Origin: an uncultured Clostridia bacterium | GTDB lineage: Bacteria; Bacillota; Clostridia; Oscillospirales; Acutalibacteraceae | Direction: 5' to 3' | Length of the DNA: 56,355 nucleotides | Assembly (NCBI GenBank): GCA_947627135.1 | Contig: CANQUV010000016.1 | Coordinates: 1-56,355 of the forward strand | Shown: positions 16,911 to 24,117 of the stretch, piece after piece | Layout: the number at the start of each line of letters is the position of its first letter | Position numbering within the stretch: the first letter of the stretch is position 1 | The notes under the pieces: model-generated | What the model was told of the DNA's origin: nothing | The model's database searches: none | The model's input: the letters and a program-made list of their open reading frames with translations, nothing else | Position numbers and translations under genes: made by a program

Positions 16911-17360
16911 TTAAATATTTTTGCTGTTCATAAATTCATTATTAATATTATTTGTGACCTTCTGTAATATATTTTCAAGCAGTTTTTTCTCATCTTCACT
17001 TATTCCGTTAAACATAATTTTTATTAAATGCTGATAAAAGGTTTTAATTTCTTTAATTATGTTTATTGCTTTGTCAGTAAGTTTTAATCTTATACATCTT
17101 TTGTCATAAGAATCGTGAACACATATAAGATATCCTTGTTTTGATAAGCTTTCTATTGCGTTAGAAATATGTGCTTTGGAATAATATGTATTTTGAACTA
17201 TATCTTTTGCTCTGTTTAAACAAGTTGAAGAAATAAAATAAAGTATTTCAAATTCAATTTTATGTAGACCGTATTTTTTTTCAATAGTTTCACTTTTTAT
17301 ATTGTATAACTTATTTATCTGCTGATTATATAAAACTATATCTAAACTTTCCGTTAACAT
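16911..17360 (-). CDS. MarR-family transcription regulator
   Basis: 149 residues from ATG at 17360, preceded by TTGAGGTTAG; a TTG 15 nt upstream lacks a ribosome site. The winged helix shows as NRAKDIVQNTYYSKAHISNAIESLSKQGYLICVHDSYDKRCIRLKLTDKA. It is first in a two-gene operon with citrate synthase. A TTGACA/TATTAT promoter and an 18-bp imperfect palindrome at the start point precede it, so autorepression is likely. Ligand unknown. Confidence 0.85.
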   Translation of the reverse strand: MLTESLDIVLYNQQINKLYNIKSETIEKKYGLHKIEFEILYFISSTCLNRAKDIVQNTYYSKAHISNAIESLSKQGYLICVHDSYDKRCIRLKLTDKAINIIKEIKTFYQHLIKIMFNGISEDEKKLLENILQKVTNNINNEFMNSKNI

Positions 17361-17378
17361 AACAACTAACCTCAATAA

Positions 17379-17396
17379 TAGTTTATTTGTGAACTA
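17379..17396 (-). promoter_or_regulatory. Candidate MarR operator
   Basis: TAGTTTATTTGTGAACTA (plus strand) has arms TAGTT/AACTA and further inner matches. It covers the expected transcription start of the marR-citrate synthase promoter, where a bound repressor would block initiation. Confidence 0.45.
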
Positions 17397-17401
17397 ATTC
17401 A

Positions 17402-17430
17402 ATAATACCAGTTTTACAATGATTTGTCAA
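17402..17430 (-). promoter_or_regulatory. marR-citrate synthase promoter
   Basis: Minus strand TTGACA (17425-17430), 17-nt spacer, TATTAT (17402-17407) with TGG extension. Close to consensus. Confidence 0.75.
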
Positions 17431-17460
17431 TGGAATAAAATGTCGAATAGTGCATAATTT

Positions 17461-17500
17461 TAATAATTAAATAATGGCATTTCACTTTGGAAATGCCATT
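17461..17500 (-). terminator. Terminator after the BceB-like permease
   Basis: AATGGCATTTC (17473-17483) pairs perfectly with GAAATGCCATT (17490-17500) around 6 nt. The tail on the minus strand is A/T-rich rather than a pure T-run. Confidence 0.65.
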
Positions 17501-17507
17501 AAAATTT

Positions 17508-19544
17508 TTATTCTTTAACTATGTTATAATAGATTTTTGATGTTAAAATATATACTATACTGTAAAGTAAAATAAATACTGCTGCGGTAATCAAAGTTAC
17601 AGTTAAAAACAGATTAGGATTTGTAAATCCCAAAATTGAGATCATTTTATTTATTAAAGGAAAAGAAAATGAAAGATGAATAACTGCAACTATTATAGGT
17701 AAAAAGAATACCATTAAAACTTGTGAGTTTATACTGGACTTTACTTCCCTTTTGCTAAGGCCTACCTTTTGCATAATATTGTATCTTTCTTTATCTTCAT
17801 ATCCTTCAGAAATCTGTTTGTAGTAAATAATAAGGATAGCAGCCATCATAAACAAGAATCCAAGAAAAATTCCGAGGAATAAAAGTCCGCTGAACAATTC
17901 GTATAATTCTTTTTCTAATTGTGCTTTAAATTCAATATTGAAAGATAAATTTGAGGCATCTGAACCGCTTTCTAAATATTCATGGATACCGCTTGAAGTA
18001 ACATCACTGTTGAAAATATTTTCATCGTAAACGATTTTTTCTTCTTCAGTTCCGTTTATATTATATAAAATTTTTGTAGTATAATAGCTTTGATTATCAC
18101 CGTAATAGTCTGACTGCAAAGTGTATAAGTCTTTAAGAACATTATTATCCTTTACAATAATTATATAGTAATTTTGATTATAATAATATACTTCTGAAAG
18201 CTCTTTAATAGTATCATTTAATTTTGTTTTATTTTTAAATTCTATATCGCCTATACTTACTGTTTCAGATAACTCATTTTGATTTGAATATACTGCTATT
18301 TCATTATTTTTTAAACTAATATTATTGCCTGTTGTGTTGTTATATTCATCTGCGGTCATAAAAATCATTGATGCCACATCATTCATATTGTAAACATCAT
18401 GATTTTTTATATCCAGTGAAAAATTGCTGCCATTTTGTTTGCCGGCAAATGATAAATACTCATATTTTTTATAATCACTAACAGTTGTATTCATTTGTTT
18501 TGAATAATCAATTACATTGTCATAAATTTTGTCGGTATTAATAATATTATTATTTTCATATTGGTATTCCATAACAATATCTTCAGGACAGCTATTATTT
18601 ACTGTATCATCAATTCCAGCATAAAGACATACCGTACCTGATATCATAACAAGTACCATTGTTGATAAAATGCAGATATTTGCAAGTCCTACTGCATTTT
18701 GCTTCATTCTGTATATCATACCTGATACACTTATAAAATGGTTAGGTTTATAATAAAATTTTTTGTTCTTCTTTAATACTTTTAAAACAGAAGTTGTAAC
18801 TGCAATAAACAGAAAATATGTTCCTATCACAACCAATATAACTGCTAAAAAGAAAAGACTAAGTGCATCTAAGGGATTTTGAGTAGTTACAGCAATATAA
18901 TATCCTATACCTAAAGATAAAACACCTAAAATAGTCAGTATCCATTTTGTTTTAGGTTCCTTCTCCCCTTTATTGCCTCCGTTAAGAAGTTCTATTGGTT
19001 TGGATAAATGTATTCTTAACATGTTATAAATAAGCTGAGCAAGAAAAATTATTCCAAATAAAATAAATGAGTAGATTATTGCTTTTGTTGAAATATAAAA
19101 CTGAAAACCACAGTCTAAATTAACTAAATTAGTCAATGCAAGCAAAACTAACTTATCAAGCAATATTCCTATTAATAAGCCTACAATCAAGCTAAATATG
19201 CCGATAAATAATGTTTCAAAAAACAATATTTTTCCTATGTGCTTTTTTTCCATACCTAAAACATTATACAAGCCTATTTCTTTAGTTCTTCTTTTCATTA
19301 AAAAACTATTGGTATAAAATAAAAACAAAACAGAAAATATTCCTACAAGTGTACAGCCCATTTGTAAAATTGATTCCAGATTGGGTCTGTTCATACTTAA
19401 TACTCCGTCATTACCGCTGATCGAAAGCATAATATAAAATCCGGCAATAGTTCCTATACAGGTTAAAATGTAAGGAAAGTAGAATTTTCCGTTTTTCTTT
19501 ATATTCTGAATTGCAAGCTTCGGAAAAAAAGATAAATTATTCAT
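17508..19544 (-). CDS. BceB-like ABC transporter permease (FtsX family)
   Basis: 678 residues with ten predicted membrane helices and one large extracellular domain (about residues 310-545) between helices 7 and 8, the hallmark of BceB-type permeases. FtsX-type segments RRTKEIGLYNVLGM (85-98) and RYNIMQKVGLSKRE (587-600) are present. With the ATPase it would act on cell-wall-targeting peptide antibiotics such as bacitracin-like compounds and signal to the adjacent kinase. It overlaps the ATPase gene by 8 bp, implying translational coupling. The antibiotic specificity cannot be read from sequence. Confidence 0.88.
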   Translation of the reverse strand: MNNLSFFPKLAIQNIKKNGKFYFPYILTCIGTIAGFYIMLSISGNDGVLSMNRPNLESILQMGCTLVGIFSVLFLFYTNSFLMKRRTKEIGLYNVLGMEKKHIGKILFFETLFIGIFSLIVGLLIGILLDKLVLLALTNLVNLDCGFQFYISTKAIIYSFILFGIIFLAQLIYNMLRIHLSKPIELLNGGNKGEKEPKTKWILTILGVLSLGIGYYIAVTTQNPLDALSLFFLAVILVVIGTYFLFIAVTTSVLKVLKKNKKFYYKPNHFISVSGMIYRMKQNAVGLANICILSTMVLVMISGTVCLYAGIDDTVNNSCPEDIVMEYQYENNNIINTDKIYDNVIDYSKQMNTTVSDYKKYEYLSFAGKQNGSNFSLDIKNHDVYNMNDVASMIFMTADEYNNTTGNNISLKNNEIAVYSNQNELSETVSIGDIEFKNKTKLNDTIKELSEVYYYNQNYYIIIVKDNNVLKDLYTLQSDYYGDNQSYYTTKILYNINGTEEEKIVYDENIFNSDVTSSGIHEYLESGSDASNLSFNIEFKAQLEKELYELFSGLLFLGIFLGFLFMMAAILIIYYKQISEGYEDKERYNIMQKVGLSKREVKSSINSQVLMVFFLPIIVAVIHLSFSFPLINKMISILGFTNPNLFLTVTLITAAVFILLYSIVYILTSKIYYNIVKE

Positions 19545-20304
19545 TTAAATCACCACCGGTTGTAATAAGTGTAAGGGTATCTGAGATTTTTTTATGCATT
19601 TCTTCATATCCTAAGCTGCCTTTATATAACTGATGGAATATCTCTCCGTCTTTTATAAATAAAACTCTTTTTGCATTACTTGCAGCTTTTACAGAGTGTG
19701 TAACCATAAGTATCGTTTGTCCTTGTTCATTGATTTTTCCGAATAGTTCTAAGAGACTGTCGGCTGATTTTGAATCAAGTGCGCCTGTGGGTTCATCAGC
19801 TAAAATAAGCTGCGGATTTGTAATTAAAGCTCTTGCAACGGCGGTTCTTTGCTTTTGTCCCCCTGATACTTCATAGGGAAATTGATTTAATATATCTGAT
19901 ATTCCAAGTAACTTTGAAAGATCTAAAAGTTTATCTTCCATTTTTTCAAACTTTTCACCAGATAAAACAAGCGGAAGAAATATATTATCTCTTATTGAAA
20001 ATGTATCAAGTAAATTAAAATCCTGAAAAACAAAACCTAGATTTTTTCTTCTAAATGATGATATTTCTTTTTCACTTATTTTAGTAATTTCCTTATCATT
20101 TAAAAGTACACTGCCGCTTGTGGGTTTATCAAGTGAAGCTAAGATATTTAAAAGAGTAGTTTTACCGGAGCCGGATTCACCCATAATTGCAACATATTCA
20201 CCTTTTTCAACAGAAAAATTAACATTTTTAAGAGCAGTAACCTGATTGGTACCGAATCTTGTTGTATAAACCTTTTTTAAATTTTGTACATTTAATAATG
20301 TCAT
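19537..20304 (-). CDS. BceA-like ABC transporter ATPase
   Basis: 255 residues. Walker A GESGSGKTT (42-50), signature VSGGQ (146-150), Walker B LILADEP (166-172) and switch His203 are intact. The short C-terminal extension is usual for BceA/MacB-type ATPases. ATG follows GGGAGGTT. Its promoter region carries repeated TGTAAGG boxes likely bound by the neighbouring response regulator. Confidence 0.92.
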   Translation of the reverse strand: MTLLNVQNLKKVYTTRFGTNQVTALKNVNFSVEKGEYVAIMGESGSGKTTLLNILASLDKPTSGSVLLNDKEITKISEKEISSFRRKNLGFVFQDFNLLDTFSIRDNIFLPLVLSGEKFEKMEDKLLDLSKLLGISDILNQFPYEVSGGQKQRTAVARALITNPQLILADEPTGALDSKSADSLLELFGKINEQGQTILMVTHSVKAASNAKRVLFIKDGEIFHQLYKGSLGYEEMHKKISDTLTLITTGGDLNE

Positions 20305-20334
20305 ATTTATAACCTCCCTAAATCTTACAAATTA

Positions 20335-20363
20335 ATTTTATCAAAGAAAGTACATATAATCCA
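20335..20363 (-). promoter_or_regulatory. bceAB-type promoter, weak -35
   Basis: Minus strand TAAAAT (20335-20340) with TGA extension; 17 nt upstream the -35 is only TGGATT (20358-20363). A good -10 with a poor -35 fits an activator-dependent promoter. Confidence 0.5.
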
Positions 20364-20370
20364 TTTATTT

Positions 20371-20411
20371 ACCTTACAAAAGCAAAATCAACCTTACATT
20401 TTTGTAAGGTT
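20371..20411 (-). promoter_or_regulatory. Candidate response-regulator binding sites
   Basis: CCTTACA occurs at 20372-20378 and 20392-20398 (20 bp apart) and inverted as TGTAAGG at 20403-20409; the last two form AACCTTACA-TTTT-TGTAAGGTT. They lie just upstream of the bceAB-type -35, as an OmpR-class activator would need. The inverted pair also overlaps the histidine kinase stop and could act as a weak terminator. Confidence 0.5.
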
Positions 20412-21420
20412 AATCATTTAAAATAAGATTATTGCTGTTAAACTTAATAATTACCTTTGTTCCTTTGTTAATTTCAGACTGGATTTCAATATTATGAGAT
20501 AATTTATTCATAATAGTTTTACAGAGAAAAAGTCCTATTCCGGTTGCCTTTTTATTTGTTCTGCCATTATATCCGGTAAATCCGTTATCAAATACTCTGG
20601 GTAAATCTTCAGGAGATATTCCGATACCTGTATCTTTGATTACAAGTTCGTTGGGAGTATCAGAATATACAGAAATACCGCCGATTTTCGTATATTTGAT
20701 CGAGTTTGACAATATTTGTTCAATTACAAAAGAAAGCCATTTCTCATCTGTTAAAATCTTTAAGTTTGTTTCTTTATAATCAAGTTTTAATTTTTTGCTT
20801 ATAAATTGTGAAGAGAATTTTTTAAATGATGATTTTAATATATCGTCTAGATTATATTTTTTTATAACAAAATCAGTTGAATCGCTGTTCATTCTGATAT
20901 AAGATAAAACAATGTTTACATATTGCTCAATTTTAAAAAGCTCATTTAATATTTCTCTTTTATATGTAAAATCGTTACTTTCCAGTATTAGTCTTATTGC
21001 GGAAATAGGCGTTTTAATCTGATGTGTCCACATTGTGTAGTAATTAGTCATTTCATTTATTTCTGTATCAAAATTATTTGAAAGCTGTGTTTCTTTCTGA
21101 AATAATTTAATTATAATTTCAGTGTACATTTTATCTGATAAATTTTTGATTTCAGGCAAATAATCGGCAGAATAGTCAATATTAATGATAACATTTTCCA
21201 ATTGTCTGATTTTCTTAAAATACAAGTAAAAATCAAAAATTAGATACAGTATATAAACTGCAAAACAAAGTATTCCACCATAAAATACAATACTCATCTC
21301 TATTTTGTTTAAAAATAAAATTAATTCAAAAATAAAAATGAAAGATAACAAAAGAACAATATGTTTCATATTTTCTTTTATATAGTTTAAAAATATTTTT
21401 AATATATTTATTTGCTTCAT
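20410..21420 (-). CDS. BceS-like intramembrane-sensing histidine kinase
   Basis: 336 residues. Two membrane helices (about 19-36 and 44-67) joined by a very short loop leave no sensor domain outside, typical of kinases that sense through a BceAB transporter. The H-box TMWTHQIKTPISAIRL carries His133; the ATPase domain has N-box EQILSNSIKY, DTGIGI and GIGLFLC motifs. It follows the response-regulator gene by 1 bp and precedes bceAB. Confidence 0.92.
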   Translation of the reverse strand: MKQINILKIFLNYIKENMKHIVLLLSFIFIFELILFLNKIEMSIVFYGGILCFAVYILYLIFDFYLYFKKIRQLENVIINIDYSADYLPEIKNLSDKMYTEIIIKLFQKETQLSNNFDTEINEMTNYYTMWTHQIKTPISAIRLILESNDFTYKREILNELFKIEQYVNIVLSYIRMNSDSTDFVIKKYNLDDILKSSFKKFSSQFISKKLKLDYKETNLKILTDEKWLSFVIEQILSNSIKYTKIGGISVYSDTPNELVIKDTGIGISPEDLPRVFDNGFTGYNGRTNKKATGIGLFLCKTIMNKLSHNIEIQSEINKGTKVIIKFNSNNLILND

Positions 21421-21421
21421 A

Positions 21422-22093
21422 TCAGTTCACCATATATCCAATACCTTTTTTAGTTGTAATAAAATCGATCAATCCGTTTTCTGATAATTTTTTGCGAAGT
21501 CTTGTAATGTTAACCGTTAAAGTGTTTTCATCAACGAAGCTGTATGTCTCCCAAAGCTTTTCCATAAGTGTTTCTCTGCTTACGACCTTATCCTTATTTT
21601 CAAGGAGAGTTTGCAAAATTCGAACTTCATTTTTAGTTAAAGGTATTTTTTTGTTGTTATATATAAGTACTGTTTCATCTAATTTTAGTACTGCTCCCCT
21701 ATGCTCTATTAATTTGTTTTCTTTGTTAAAGTTGTATGTTCGTCTTAAAATTGCTTGTATTTTTGCAGTTAAAACCTGTAAATCAAAAGGTTTTGCGATA
21801 AAGTCGTCAGCACCGTATTGAATTGCCATAACAATATTCATATTATCACTTGCAGATGAGATGAAAATAATGGGAACTTTAGAGATTTTTCTGATTTCTT
21901 CACACCAATGAAAGCCATTGAAAAAGGGCAGAGAAATATCAAGCAAAACAAGTGAAGGAGAATATTCTATAAATTCAGATACGATATTTTGAAAATCTGA
22001 AACTATTTTTGATTCATATCCCCATGAATCAATTTGTTTTTTTATTTGATTAGCAATTGTAAAATCATCTTCTATTATATAGATTCTATACAT
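21422..22093 (-). CDS. BceR-like OmpR-family response regulator
   Basis: 223 residues from ATG at 22093, which has GGTGGT upstream; an upstream in-frame start would span the promoter. The receiver domain has acidic pocket Asp9/Asp10, phosphoacceptor Asp52 (LLDISLPFFNG) and FIAKPF Lys. The C-terminal winged helix (LTKNEVRILQTLLEN, TVNITRLRKKL, GIGYMV) binds DNA. It likely activates the downstream ABC genes through the repeated boxes near 20371-20411. Confidence 0.92.
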   Translation of the reverse strand: MYRIYIIEDDFTIANQIKKQIDSWGYESKIVSDFQNIVSEFIEYSPSLVLLDISLPFFNGFHWCEEIRKISKVPIIFISSASDNMNIVMAIQYGADDFIAKPFDLQVLTAKIQAILRRTYNFNKENKLIEHRGAVLKLDETVLIYNNKKIPLTKNEVRILQTLLENKDKVVSRETLMEKLWETYSFVDENTLTVNITRLRKKLSENGLIDFITTKKGIGYMVN

Positions 22094-22108
22094 AATACCA
22101 CCACGCCC

Positions 22109-22137
22109 ATTATAGCAAAAAATAATAAATGGCACAA
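22109..22137 (-). promoter_or_regulatory. Response-regulator promoter overlapping lysA terminator
   Basis: Minus strand TATAAT (22109-22114) with TGC extension and TTGTGC (22132-22137) at 17-nt spacing. The -35 lies inside the descending arm of the lysA terminator hairpin. The leader would be only about 10 nt. Confidence 0.5.
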
Positions 22138-22155
22138 CCTAAAAAGATTGTGCCA
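22117..22155 (-). terminator. lysA terminator
   Basis: TGGCACAA (22130-22137) pairs with TTGTGCCA (22148-22155), 10-nt loop, followed on the minus strand by a T-rich tail ATTTATTATTTTTT. Confidence 0.75.
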
Positions 22156-22200
22156 AATTATTAGAATAAAAGTAAAGAATAAAAATTAAAAATATAAAAA

Positions 22201-23499
22201 TTAAATATCGTTTTTAATCAAATCTTCAAATGATTCTCTTTTTACTATCAAGCGGGATTTTCCGTCTTTAACCATAACAATAGCAGGTTTAGGAATTCTG
22301 TTGTAATTTGATGCCATAGAATAGTTATATGCACCTGTTGACAGAACAGCTAAAATATCTCCGGCCTCTGTTTTAGGAACCTTGACATTTTCCTGAATCA
22401 GGTCACCGCTTTCACAGCATTTGCCTGCGACTGTAACTGTTTCAGAACACTCTTTATCAGCTTTTGTGGCATTAACTACCGTATATTCAGATTGATAAAG
22501 CGCATAACGAATATTATCTGTCATACCGCCGTCAATAGAAACATAAGTTCTTACATTAGGTATAGTCTTTTTAGAACCTACTGTATAAAGAGTAATTCCG
22601 GCTTCACCTACAATTGATCTGCCTGGCTCAATAAATATAAACGGAACTGGAATATTATATTTTTCGGCTTTTGACTTAACCTTTTCTGAAACTTTTTCCA
22701 TATAATTTTCATAAGGAACGGGTGTATCTGAATTTACATACATAATTCCAAATCCACCTCCTAAATTAAGCTGTGAAATAACGAAATTCAGTTCATTTTT
22801 GATTTTACCGATAAAGTCCATCATTATTTCAGCAGCAGTTACAAACGGTTCTATATCGAAAATTTGTGAGCCTATGTGGCAGTGCAATTCTTTAAGGCAA
22901 ATATTATTATAAGAAATCGCTTTTTTTACTGCTTCATAAGCTTCTCCCGTTTCAAGAGCAAATCCGAATTTCGAGTCGATTTGACCTGTTCTGATAAAGT
23001 TATGAGTATGAGCATCAACACCGGGCTTTATTCTAAAGGAAATATTTGCAATTTTATTTTTAGATTCAGCCATTGTATTTAATCTTTCCAGCTCTTCTAA
23101 ATTATCTACTACAATTTTACCTACATTGTTGTCAAGTGCCATTTCAAGCTCTTCATTAGTTTTATTATTTCCGTGGAAATGAATATTTTCCGCATTGAAA
23201 CCTGCTTTGAGTGCTGTATAAAGTTCGCCGCCCGATACAACATCAAGCCCTAAATTTTCATCCTTGGCAATTCTGCATAATTCAAGACATGATAAAGCTT
23301 TGCTTGCATATAACGGCATACCGTTTCCGTTATAAAACTTTTTAAAGGAATTAACATAAGCTTTGCAAGTATTTCTAATTACATTTTCATCTAAAACATA
23401 CAATGGTGTTCCGTATTCATTTGCAAGCTCTGTTGTGTCACATCCTCCAATAGTTAAATGTCCCTTAACATTTACATTCAAACAATCATTAGTAAACAT
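22201..23499 (-). CDS. lysA: Diaminopimelate decarboxylase
   Basis: 432 residues from ATG at 23499, with AAGGTGAG upstream; a GTG at 23511 would add four residues and cannot be excluded. The PLP lysine lies in YASKALSC, with HCHIGSQ-type ELHCHIGSQI, GGGFGI, EPGRSIVGEAG and CCESGD motifs. It makes L-lysine from meso-diaminopimelate. It follows engB by only ~20 bp, so it is carried on the lon-engB transcript. Confidence 0.95.
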   Translation of the reverse strand: MFTNDCLNVNVKGHLTIGGCDTTELANEYGTPLYVLDENVIRNTCKAYVNSFKKFYNGNGMPLYASKALSCLELCRIAKDENLGLDVVSGGELYTALKAGFNAENIHFHGNNKTNEELEMALDNNVGKIVVDNLEELERLNTMAESKNKIANISFRIKPGVDAHTHNFIRTGQIDSKFGFALETGEAYEAVKKAISYNNICLKELHCHIGSQIFDIEPFVTAAEIMMDFIGKIKNELNFVISQLNLGGGFGIMYVNSDTPVPYENYMEKVSEKVKSKAEKYNIPVPFIFIEPGRSIVGEAGITLYTVGSKKTIPNVRTYVSIDGGMTDNIRYALYQSEYTVVNATKADKECSETVTVAGKCCESGDLIQENVKVPKTEAGDILAVLSTGAYNYSMASNYNRIPKPAIVMVKDGKSRLIVKRESFEDLIKNDI

Positions 23500-23519
23500 T
23501 GTTGTTCTCACCTTTTTCC

Positions 23520-24107
23520 TTATATATTTTTAATATATTCCTCTATTATTCTTTGAATCTCCTCTTTTCCCTCTCCGGTTACAGACGAAAAAGGTAATAT
23601 TTCAATATTTTTATATGAGGAAAATAATTCATTAAAGTAATCAAGCTGTTCCTGAATTTGAGTCTTTTTAAGTTTATCCAGCTTCGTAAGTACAATTACA
23701 AAAGGAAATTGAAAATGATAAAGATAATTAAGCATCTGCATATCTTCTTTAGACGGAGCGTGCCTTATATCAATAATCTGAATTATAAGCTTAATATTTC
23801 TTTCCTGTAAAAAATATCCGTCAACAAGGTCAGCCCATCTTCTTTTTTCTCCTTTGGAAACCTTTGCGTAGCCGTATCCGGGTAAATCTACAAGTCTGAA
23901 TTCCTGAAGTTTAAAAAAGTTAATGGTTGCGGTTTTGCCCGGAGTTGCGCTTACTCTTGCTAAAGCCTTTCTCTGAACAAGCTTATTTATAAGAGATGAT
24001 TTACCTACATTTGACTTTCCTGAAAAAACAATTTCCGGTATATCACTTTCAGGTAATTGAGATACATCACCTGCTGCAAATTCAAAGTTGACCTCATTAA
24101 AATTCAT
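23520..24107 (-). CDS. engB: Ribosome-biogenesis GTPase EngB (YsxC/YihA)
   Basis: 195 residues, whole-length EngB. G1 GKSNVGKSS, G3 DLPGYGYAK and G4 LTKLDK are present. It acts in late 50S subunit assembly. It lies 10 bp after lon, the classic lon-engB pairing. Confidence 0.95.
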   Translation of the reverse strand: MNFNEVNFEFAAGDVSQLPESDIPEIVFSGKSNVGKSSLINKLVQRKALARVSATPGKTATINFFKLQEFRLVDLPGYGYAKVSKGEKRRWADLVDGYFLQERNIKLIIQIIDIRHAPSKEDMQMLNYLYHFQFPFVIVLTKLDKLKKTQIQEQLDYFNELFSSYKNIEILPFSSVTGEGKEEIQRIIEEYIKNI

Positions 24108-24117
24108 AAAAATCTCC

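Noticed and set aside
22201..23499. Antisense open frames over conserved genes such as lysA, lon, ileS and mutL
   Set aside because: They lack ribosome sites and recognisable domains and lie wholly within strongly supported genes on the other strand.
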